This document shows positions 16,964 to 23,889 of a DNA stretch of 64,000 nt, in pieces (position 1 is the first letter of the stretch; every line of letters begins with the position of its first letter). The position numbers were made by a program, and so were the translations under genes. Where the stretch lies: positions 1,589,093-1,653,092 of the forward strand of contig JADQAZ010000001.1 of NCBI GenBank assembly GCA_018524345.1, written 5' to 3'. Source of the DNA: Harenicola maris. GTDB taxonomy: Bacteria > Pseudomonadota > Alphaproteobacteria > Rhodobacterales > Rhodobacteraceae. The notes beneath the pieces are model-generated. The model worked only from the letters and a program-made list of their open reading frames with translations. It did no database searches and had not been told where the DNA came from.

Positions 16964-18346
16964 ATGATGGTGATTTACAAACGTTCCACAGCCCGGCTGT
17001 TAACCCTCCTTCTCGGCCTCCTCGGGCCTTTGATTCTGGCGTCTTGCGGCGACCGCGTCCCGCGCTTTACCCCCGCGATAGCGGAGCCTGCAACGCGCCC
17101 CGCCCGCAACTTCACCTCCTTCGCCAAGTCCCTGAGATGTATGGATGATTTGCTACTGGCGAAGGGGCGCAGGGGTACGTTGATCTCCTCCACCTACATT
17201 CCGGACGAGACAAACTTGGTAAACGTCGGCGCCGATGACATGTTGATCAACGCCTTTAACCAACTCAATCGAAAAAGCCGCAGCTACATCTTCGTCGATC
17301 AGGCTCTAGTGCGCAAAGACGGCATTCCCGAAATTCAGCTCGGCTCGAAAAAGGACGTCACGCCAAGCCTTTATATCCGCGGCTCGATCAGCCAGCTGGA
17401 CGCGAACACAGCAAGCGGCGATCTCGGCGCGGACTTTACCCAACTTGACAGCCTGACCCCCGGTTTCAGTTATAAGACAGCCGGTTATGGCCGCGATATG
17501 TCCGTCGTCACGGTGGACATGCACCTTGTCGCCTACCCCAGCCGCCGGGTCCTAACGGGCGGCTCCGTTGCCAATTCCATGGTCGTCGTCAGCCGCGGTT
17601 GGGGCACCGGCGCAAAGGGCCTGATCGAGAATGCGCGCCTCGGCGTGACCCTTGAAATCGACCGGATCGAAAGCCGCGGACAAGCGGTGCGCAACCTCGT
17701 CGAACTCAACCTGATCGAATTGATCGGGCGCCACGCGGGCGTGCCCTACTGGACCTGCCTCGAACTGCCCGCCACCGATGCGCGGAACAACCGGCGCGAT
17801 GAACGGCGCTTTACCTTCGCCACCCGCCGCGACATGACCCGCGAGGCTCAGGAAATGCTCCAGGAACTGGGGCTCTACTATGGCCAAACCGATGGCAAAC
17901 TCGATGACGCCACCCGCCGGGCAATTTCCACCTTCCAAGCCAAGGAGAACATCCTGCCAAACGGCATCGTCGACTACGATCTGATCACGCGCCTGCGGGA
18001 ACGCACCGGTTGGCTAGAACCGATGAAGGACACCTCCCCGCCGGCCACCACCAGAACCGCCTCAACCAAACGGCGCAGCGCAGAAACCGCGCCCCTCTCC
18101 GCTCTGGCGGCGCCGACAGCCGTCCAGCGCAAACCAGCCCCTACAGTGGCAACAGCCGCCCCCAAACCGATTGTCCAAACGAGGGTAGAAACCCGCACCC
18201 TGCCCCCCGCGGCATCAACGCCTCAACCCGCGAGCAGCGCACAGGCCTGCCCACCGCAGCAAACCTGCACCGAAGGCTACGTGAACCTCTACGAGTTTCT
18301 TCAAAGGAAACAGACTGTGCAGGAGGCCATTCCCCCGCAACAATAG
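16964..18346 (+). CDS. CsgG/HfaB-like lipoprotein with peptidoglycan-binding domain
   Basis: The product has about 460 residues. A lipoprotein signal (LLGLLGPLILASC, Cys at about residue 28) leads into a CsgG-like domain (about 60-280) with the family pattern MSVVTVDMHLVAYPSRRVLTGGSVANSM and a helical VELNLIELIGRHAG segment. A PG-binding-1 type domain follows (EAQEMLQELGLYYGQTDGKLDDATRRAISTFQ), then a Pro/Ala/Thr-rich tail with a CPPQQTC pair. CsgG and HfaB form outer-membrane pores or anchors for curli or holdfast; no curli or holdfast gene is seen here. The start is uncertain: ATG 16964 or 16967, or TTG 16907 with AGGA upstream. It is divergent from the OmpA/caspase pair and may belong with it functionally. 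Confidence 0.75.
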   Translation: MMVIYKRSTARLLTLLLGLLGPLILASCGDRVPRFTPAIAEPATRPARNFTSFAKSLRCMDDLLLAKGRRGTLISSTYIPDETNLVNVGADDMLINAFNQLNRKSRSYIFVDQALVRKDGIPEIQLGSKKDVTPSLYIRGSISQLDANTASGDLGADFTQLDSLTPGFSYKTAGYGRDMSVVTVDMHLVAYPSRRVLTGGSVANSMVVVSRGWGTGAKGLIENARLGVTLEIDRIESRGQAVRNLVELNLIELIGRHAGVPYWTCLELPATDARNNRRDERRFTFATRRDMTREAQEMLQELGLYYGQTDGKLDDATRRAISTFQAKENILPNGIVDYDLITRLRERTGWLEPMKDTSPPATTRTASTKRRSAETAPLSALAAPTAVQRKPAPTVATAAPKPIVQTRVETRTLPPAASTPQPASSAQACPPQQTCTEGYVNLYEFLQRKQTVQEAIPPQQ

Positions 18347-18384
18347 AAAAAAGTTGATCAAACTACCGCATAATGTTTCAGTTT

Positions 18385-18867
18385 TTAACGAAACGGATAC
18401 ATCCAAACACGGTAGTCATCGATCAACACATGCGCGCGCGAAATTTCATCCCCGGTCATCTTTTTGGCGACCTCCTCAATGCTGATCGCCGCATCGGGAT
18501 CACCCCCGATCGCGCTCAGCCCGTACCAAAGGTAGGCCCGCACAAGATCGGGCGCAGGCAGGCCGAGGCCCAATTCGTAATACCAGCCAACCCCGGATTG
18601 CGCCCCGGGATGCCCCTTCATCGAGGCGCGCAGATACCACTCAAAGGCACGCTCAACGTCCTTTTCCACCCCAAGACCAAGGGCATACATCACACCGATC
18701 AGCTCCTCGGCCTCCGCATTGCCGGAACGCGCCGCGGGCCAAAGCGCCTCGCGCGCCTCCTCGAACTGGCCCGCTTCCATCATGTCGCGCGCCTCTTCCA
18801 TCCCGGCGCTGGCCGATCCGGCCAAAAGGGTCAGGCACAATCCGCCAGCTATAAACACATTGCGCAT
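18385..18867 (-). CDS. Exported Sel1-repeat protein
   Basis: This 160-residue protein has a signal peptide (MRNVFIAGGLCLTLLAGSASA) and at least two Sel1/TPR-like repeats: EAEELIGVMYALGLGVEKDVERAFEW and GAQSGVGWYYELGLGLPAPDLVRAYLWY, each with the Ala/Gly/Tyr spacing of the family. Such solenoids mediate protein contacts in the periplasm. It converges on the CsgG-like gene. Its ATG (18867-18865) sits head-to-head on the presumed start of the di-haem peroxidase on the other strand, leaving essentially no spacer for promoters. Confidence 0.8.
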   Translation of the reverse strand: MRNVFIAGGLCLTLLAGSASAGMEEARDMMEAGQFEEAREALWPAARSGNAEAEELIGVMYALGLGVEKDVERAFEWYLRASMKGHPGAQSGVGWYYELGLGLPAPDLVRAYLWYGLSAIGGDPDAAISIEEVAKKMTGDEISRAHVLIDDYRVWMYPFR

Positions 18868-20184
18868 CGCGCGATCCTTTCCGTCGGTCTGGCCATCACG
18901 GCGCAGACGGGCCTTGCGTATGACCTGCCCGAACCACTGGCCGAGCAGGACTTCCTCACCTTTGATGCCAAGCAGACCGCCCTTGGGCAACTGTTGTTTT
19001 ACGACAAGATCCTCTCGGGCAACCAGAATATCGCCTGCGCCACCTGCCACCACCATGACCTCGGCGGCACGGATGCGCTCAGCCTCGGCATCGGCGAGGG
19101 CGGCAAGGGCCTTGGCGCAAAACGCACCCCCGGCGAGGGCGCGGACCGGATCGCAAAACGCATCCCCCGCAACGCCCCCGCCCTGTGGAACCTCGCCCAT
19201 AAGGACATCCGCGTGCTGTTCCATGACGGACGGCTCGAAATCTCCGACATCTACGACAACGGCTTTGACAGCCCGGCGCAGGAATGGCTGCCCAAAGGCC
19301 TGCCCAATATCATCGCCGCCCAAGCCGTTTTCCCCATCACTGCCCAGTTCGAAATGGCCGGAAACCCCAAGGAAAACGAGGTCGCAGGCGCCGTCCATGA
19401 CCGCATCGACGCCGCTTGGCCGATCCTCGCCAAACGCGTGCGTATCATCCCCGAATACGGCGAGGCCTTTGTGGAGGCTTTCCCGAATATCGACCGCCCC
19501 GAAGAGGTCACCATCGTCGAAATCGCCTCCGCCCTCGCCGCCTTTATCGGAACCGAATGGAAGAACCACGACAGCCCCTTCGACGCCTATCTCGCTGGCG
19601 ACAAAGAGGCCCTCTCCCCCGCGCAAGTCCGCGGGATGGACCTGTTTTTCACCAAGGCCAATTGCGCCGCCTGCCACAACGGCCCCCTACTCACGGATCA
19701 GGCCTTCCATGCCATCGGCCTGCCCGCCTTTGGCCCCGGCCGCACCCGCGCCTTTGATCCCCTGCCCCGCGACGTGGGCCGCATGGGCCACAGCGACCGA
19801 CTAGAGGACGCCTACCGCTTCCGCACCCCGCCCCTGCGCAATGTCACGCTCACCGGCCCCTATGGCCACAACGGCGCCTATAAATCCCTGCGCGCCATGG
19901 TCCGGCACCACCTGAACCCCGCCCTCGCCCGCCAACTCTGGAGCACCCATGACGCTCACCTGCCCGAGGTCCCATGGCTGGCCAAGGCCGACCTGCTTAT
20001 TCAGTCCGACGCCCGCGAAATGGCGCGGCAGAATGCCAAGCTCGACATCGAACCAAAGCGTCTGTCAGAGGATGAATTCAACGACCTGATGGCCTTTCTC
20101 GAGGGGCTGACCGGAGAGACCGCCCGCACCCGCCCCATGGGCCCGCCCAAAGCGGTGCCAAGCGGCCTGCCCGTCGACGATTAG
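18859..20184 (+). CDS. Di-haem cytochrome c peroxidase (MauG/CcpA family)
   Basis: This periplasmic enzyme of about 440 residues has two CxxCH haem sites (CATCH in the first third, CAACH in the second). It also has GQLLFYDKILSGNQNIACATCHH, RNAPALWN, LFHDGR and PPLRNVTLTGPYGHNGAYKSL, all standard for the family. It reduces hydrogen peroxide with electrons from small c-type cytochromes. A signal-peptide-like stretch (AILSVGLAITAQTGLA) precedes the mature part. No ATG, GTG or TTG occurs in frame for about 150 bases upstream of it. The given start is an ATT, and the true start is unresolved; a rare start codon, a CTG further up, or a sequencing or frameshift problem are all possible. Confidence 0.85.
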   Translation: MAHRAILSVGLAITAQTGLAYDLPEPLAEQDFLTFDAKQTALGQLLFYDKILSGNQNIACATCHHHDLGGTDALSLGIGEGGKGLGAKRTPGEGADRIAKRIPRNAPALWNLAHKDIRVLFHDGRLEISDIYDNGFDSPAQEWLPKGLPNIIAAQAVFPITAQFEMAGNPKENEVAGAVHDRIDAAWPILAKRVRIIPEYGEAFVEAFPNIDRPEEVTIVEIASALAAFIGTEWKNHDSPFDAYLAGDKEALSPAQVRGMDLFFTKANCAACHNGPLLTDQAFHAIGLPAFGPGRTRAFDPLPRDVGRMGHSDRLEDAYRFRTPPLRNVTLTGPYGHNGAYKSLRAMVRHHLNPALARQLWSTHDAHLPEVPWLAKADLLIQSDAREMARQNAKLDIEPKRLSEDEFNDLMAFLEGLTGETARTRPMGPPKAVPSGLPVDD

Positions 20185-21422
20185 ACCCGGATCAAAACCT
20201 GCAAATCGGCCACATTCGTGCCCGTGCCGCCGGTCATCAACAGATCGCCCGTCGCCGCCAGTCCGGCGTAGCTGTCGTTGTTCTCCAGCAAGGCCGCCAC
20301 ATCCGCACCCGCGGCCTGCGCCCGTGCCATGGTCCCGCCATCGACCAAACCGCCCGCCGCATCGGTCGGCCCGTCGCGCCCGTCTGTGCCGCCCGACAGG
20401 AAACACCAATCGCCGCTCCAGCCTGCCTCCTGCGCCAGTTGCGCAAGGCGCAGGGCCATATGCTGATTGCGCCCGCCGCGGCCCGTGCCGCGCAGGGTGA
20501 CGGTTGTTTCCCCGCCAAAGAGGTAAACCCCCGGCCCCGCCGCGCCAACAGCCAGAACATGGCGCGCGGCATCCTCCACGTCGCCCTCAAGGGGCACATC
20601 GGCCACCACGGCCTCCTCCCCCGCAACCGAGGCCATGGCCGCAACGCTCACCGCGTTTGAGCCGGTCAAATGGTTCTGCGCCGCCGGTCCCGCCTCCGCG
20701 CCGCTGCCGCCCCTGCGCAAAACCTCCAGCGCCGCCTCGGGGCAGTGCTCCGCGATCCCGCGCGCTTCCAAGGCCGCCAGCGCCTGCGCCGACGTGCCGA
20801 TGGGCGTCGCCGTCGGGCCAGAGGCAATCACCCGCAGGTCATCGCCCACCACATCCGACAGGATCAGCGAGGTCACCAAAGCCGGCGCTGCCCGCCGCGA
20901 CAGCCCCCCGCCCTTCAGGCGCGAAAGCTGTTGCCGCACAAGGTTCATCTCTGTGATATCCGCGCCAGAGGCCAGAAGCGCGGCATTCACCGTCATCTTG
21001 TCCTCAAGGCTCATCCCCTCGGCCGGGAGCGGCATCAAGGCCGATCCCCCGCCCGAAACAAGCACGATCAAATGATCCCCCGCCTCCAAGGCTCCCGCCT
21101 CCTGCCAAACCCGCTCTGCCGCCCCGTGGCCGATGGCATCGGGCACCGGATGGGCGGCGGCAAAAACCTCCGCTCCGGGCAGGTCCACGGCATTCTCGGG
21201 GTTGGTGATGACAAGACACAGGTCCGGCGCAGGCAAAGCCGCAAGGGCCGCCCGCGCCATGGGCACAGCGGCCTTACCAACGGCAAGCACAACGCGCCTG
21301 CGCGCCTGCGGCAAGGGATGGCTTTGGAAATAGGCCTCCACCCCGGTCTCGGGGTTGGCGGCGGCAACGCCCGCATCAAAAATGGCGCGGGCCCGGTCTC
21401 TGATCGCTTGATTTTGGCTCAT
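20181..21422 (-). CDS. Glycerate 2-kinase (MOFRL family)
   Basis: This 413-residue protein has the GckA/TtuD pattern. It has VVLAVGKAAVPMARAAL near the N-terminus, LIVLVSGGGSALMPLPAEGMSLEDK, NLVRQQLSRLKGGGL, SLILSDVVGDDLRVIASGPT, and the C-terminal MOFRL part with FGGETTVTLRGTGRGGRNQHMAL and GGTDGRDGPTDAAGG. It phosphorylates D-glycerate to 2-phosphoglycerate; older annotations call it hydroxypyruvate reductase. It is 60 bp downstream of the LacI-type regulator on the same strand, so they are probably one operon. Its 3' end overlaps the convergent peroxidase gene by four bases. Confidence 0.92.
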   Translation of the reverse strand: MSQNQAIRDRARAIFDAGVAAANPETGVEAYFQSHPLPQARRRVVLAVGKAAVPMARAALAALPAPDLCLVITNPENAVDLPGAEVFAAAHPVPDAIGHGAAERVWQEAGALEAGDHLIVLVSGGGSALMPLPAEGMSLEDKMTVNAALLASGADITEMNLVRQQLSRLKGGGLSRRAAPALVTSLILSDVVGDDLRVIASGPTATPIGTSAQALAALEARGIAEHCPEAALEVLRRGGSGAEAGPAAQNHLTGSNAVSVAAMASVAGEEAVVADVPLEGDVEDAARHVLAVGAAGPGVYLFGGETTVTLRGTGRGGRNQHMALRLAQLAQEAGWSGDWCFLSGGTDGRDGPTDAAGGLVDGGTMARAQAAGADVAALLENNDSYAGLAATGDLLMTGGTGTNVADLQVLIRV

Positions 21423-21482
21423 GGCCTAAGATGTGCCTTACGCAGCGGCAAATTGCCAGAGGCACAGCGAAACCCGCAGGGA

Positions 21483-22514
21483 TTACCCCTGATATGCGGC
21501 GGTAGAGGCCCGCTCGATCAGCTCCAGCGGCACAACCACATCCTGCGCCGCGCCCATGGGCACCTTCTTTTCCAGCAGATCAAGCAGCATCTTCGCAGAG
21601 CCCGCCCCGATCATCTGCCGATCCTGCCGGATCGTCGTCAGCGCAGGCACGAAATACTGCGAGACCGTCAGATCGTCATAGCCGATCACCGACATATCCT
21701 CCGGCACCCGCAGGCCAGCCCGCAAAGCGCCCGACAAAACCGCCAGCGCCATCATATCGCTGCAACAGAACACACCGGTCGGCCGCGGCGACATGGCCAG
21801 CAGCTCCGGCACCATCTTCTCCGCCGATTGGGTGGTGAAATCCCCGTGCATGACCTCAACACGCGTCGCCCCAAGGCTCTTGGCCTTGGCACAAAAGCCC
21901 GCCTCGCGCTGCTCGGAAACAGGGTTGCCCTTCTCGCCGGTGAAAATCACCAGCCGCTCATGGCCCAAACCACACAGATGCTCCGCGGCCATCTCGCCGC
22001 CGCGCACATCATCACAGCCCACCCCGGGAAACTTGCCGCGCAGGTCCAGCTCATTGCCAAAGACAACCGGCGCCTCGGGCGGCGCATTGGCAAGGATCGC
22101 TTGGCTGGCATTGGTCTGGCCACTGTCCAGAACCAAAAGCCCGTCGACCCGCCCGTCCAGCAGCATCCACTCCCCCGGATGACGCTCACCCGCGTCCATC
22201 AAAGTGTCGGTGATCAAGACGCTATAATCGGTTTTGCCGAAAACCGACTGAATCCCCGCCAAAATCCCCGAGAAAAACGGGTTAGACAAATTCGGAACCA
22301 GAACCCCCACGGCCCCGGCCTTCTGCGTGCGCAGATTGCGGGCCGCGCGGTTGGCGCGATACCCCGTGGCACGCACCGCTTCCATCACAAGGTTGCGTGT
22401 GTCCTCGGTGACGATCTCGGGGTTGGAAAGGGTGCGGGAAACGGTCGCGGTGGAGACACCTGCATGCTTTGCAACGTCCTGAATAGTGGCCGTTTTCTTT
22501 ATACTCAGCTGCAC
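21483..22514 (-). CDS. LacI-family transcriptional regulator
   Basis: This 343-residue repressor has the LacI helix-turn-helix and hinge (ATIQDVAKHAGVSTATVSRTLSNPEIV, then RNLVMEAVRATGYRANRAARNLR) and a ribose-binding-protein-like effector domain (GVLVPNLSNPFFSGILAGIQ, later VIGYDDLTVSQYFVPALTTIRQ). I choose the GTG at 22514 because AGGGGG precedes it closely and it gives the normal length; an ATG at 22568 would add 18 residues. It probably controls its own operon with the glycerate kinase. A palindrome at 22608-22626 is a candidate operator. Confidence 0.9.
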   Translation of the reverse strand: MQLSIKKTATIQDVAKHAGVSTATVSRTLSNPEIVTEDTRNLVMEAVRATGYRANRAARNLRTQKAGAVGVLVPNLSNPFFSGILAGIQSVFGKTDYSVLITDTLMDAGERHPGEWMLLDGRVDGLLVLDSGQTNASQAILANAPPEAPVVFGNELDLRGKFPGVGCDDVRGGEMAAEHLCGLGHERLVIFTGEKGNPVSEQREAGFCAKAKSLGATRVEVMHGDFTTQSAEKMVPELLAMSPRPTGVFCCSDMMALAVLSGALRAGLRVPEDMSVIGYDDLTVSQYFVPALTTIRQDRQMIGAGSAKMLLDLLEKKVPMGAAQDVVVPLELIERASTAAYQG

Positions 22515-22607
22515 AAAAACCCCCTGAAGGCTGCGGGATGCCCGCCCCTCGTCACTCGTCCGCTTCATCCGAAGAAGGGTCCAAGCCGAGGGGCCCGAAC
22601 CAACCCG

Positions 22608-22626
22608 TGTATCTAAATTTGATACA
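22608..22626. promoter_or_regulatory. Palindrome upstream of the LacI-type regulator, candidate operator
   Basis: A perfect inverted repeat, TGTATC-N7-GATACA with an AT-only spacer, lies about 95 bp upstream of the regulator's GTG. It is distinctive in this GC-rich setting and sits where an autoregulatory operator would be expected. Confidence 0.45.
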
Positions 22627-22698
22627 ACCCTCTTACAAATCGGCCAAAGGGCCAACTTGTCTATTTGTCAGCTTTGGGGGTGACTTCGCATCAGGGGT

Positions 22699-23874
22699 TT
22701 ACGGCTCGCGGAAGGCCTCGCGCGACTTATACAGCGGCTTGGTCAGATACTGCAAAATCGTCTTGGCACCGGTGTGCAATTCCACCTCGGCCAACATACC
22801 CGGGCGGATTTCGATATTCGCCTGACGGTCGGTCAGGTTCTTTGTATCGACCCGCAGGGTGACACGGTAATGGGGCGTGGCATCGCGCTGGGTCTCGTCC
22901 TGAAACGTATCGGCAGAGACCAGATGCACAACGCCCTGCAGCGATCCGAAGATGGTGTAGTCATAGGCAGAGAGCTTCACTGTCGCCTTCTGACCGGCCC
23001 GCACACCGGCGATATCCTTGGGCTGCACCCGGGCCTCGACGAACAGCTCGTCATCAAGGGGGATGATCTCCAAAATCTGCTCACCGGGGCGCACAACGCC
23101 GCCAATGGTGGTCACGTTCAGGTTGTTCACGATCCCCCGCATGGGGGAAACCAGAACCGTCCGGTTCAACTGGTCAGAGCTGTATTTCAACGTCTGCTTG
23201 AGGGAGGTCAGCTCCTTCAAAGTATCGGAATACTCGGCGGCGCGTTCCAGCTCGATCTTGCTGACAACCTCGTCGTAGCGCGCCTTGGCGTCGCTATAGG
23301 CCTTGCGCGTGCGGGTCACCTCGATCAGGGCGACGATCTTGCGCTCCAGCATCCGCTCCATCAACTGGTTCTCTTTGTTGGCCTGATCCATCACCGCGCG
23401 GGCACCATCAGTGCGGCCCATGTAATCGGTCTGGCGCGCATTAAGCAGCGCCCGCTCCGAGGCCACAATGCCCGGGCTGCGCTGCGACAGGGCCGCAGGC
23501 ACGGCAAAATCGAACTGCCCCGCCATCTCGGCCTCAAGGCGCAAACGCCGGATCTCAAGGGATGTGATCTGGTCCTGCAGATCATCCACAGATGTCTGGA
23601 ACTGGGTTGATTGCAAGCGGGCCAGAACCTCGCCCTGTTCCACGACAGCACCCTCTTTCACCGTCAGCTCGGCCAAAATCCCGCCCTCAAGGTTGGAAAT
23701 AATCTGCGGCCGCGAGGCCGAGATCAATTCCCCAGGGGAGCGCACAATCTGGTCCACCCGCGCAAAGGCGGCCCAGATGACAAAGATCATCAAAGTCGCC
23801 CAAACGATCCAGATCAACATCGATGGACCGCGCAGGTTGTCCTGCATCTGGCTGTCAAAAGTGGTGCTACTCAT
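22699..23874 (-). CDS. Type I secretion membrane-fusion adaptor (HlyD family)
   Basis: This 391-residue adaptor has a single N-terminal membrane helix (MLIWIVWATLMIFVIWAAF, about 19-37). It has a biotinyl-lipoyl-like first half (ISNLEGGILAELTVKEGAVVEQGEVLARL), a long coiled-coil hairpin (about 100-240) and a second lipoyl/barrel part (VSPMRGIVNNLNVTTIGGVVRPGEQILEIIP). It bridges the inner-membrane ABC exporter to the TolC-like channel. It is the last gene of the exporter set, 15 bp after the ABC gene. It resembles LapC-type adaptors that serve large adhesins. Confidence 0.93.
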   Translation of the reverse strand: MSSTTFDSQMQDNLRGPSMLIWIVWATLMIFVIWAAFARVDQIVRSPGELISASRPQIISNLEGGILAELTVKEGAVVEQGEVLARLQSTQFQTSVDDLQDQITSLEIRRLRLEAEMAGQFDFAVPAALSQRSPGIVASERALLNARQTDYMGRTDGARAVMDQANKENQLMERMLERKIVALIEVTRTRKAYSDAKARYDEVVSKIELERAAEYSDTLKELTSLKQTLKYSSDQLNRTVLVSPMRGIVNNLNVTTIGGVVRPGEQILEIIPLDDELFVEARVQPKDIAGVRAGQKATVKLSAYDYTIFGSLQGVVHLVSADTFQDETQRDATPHYRVTLRVDTKNLTDRQANIEIRPGMLAEVELHTGAKTILQYLTKPLYKSREAFREP

Positions 23875-23889
23875 TACACAAAGCTCCCG

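Noticed and set aside
18373..18858. N-terminal extension of the peroxidase frame to 18373
   Set aside because: It lies antisense to the Sel1 gene and encodes a basic, motif-free sequence before the signal-peptide-like stretch.
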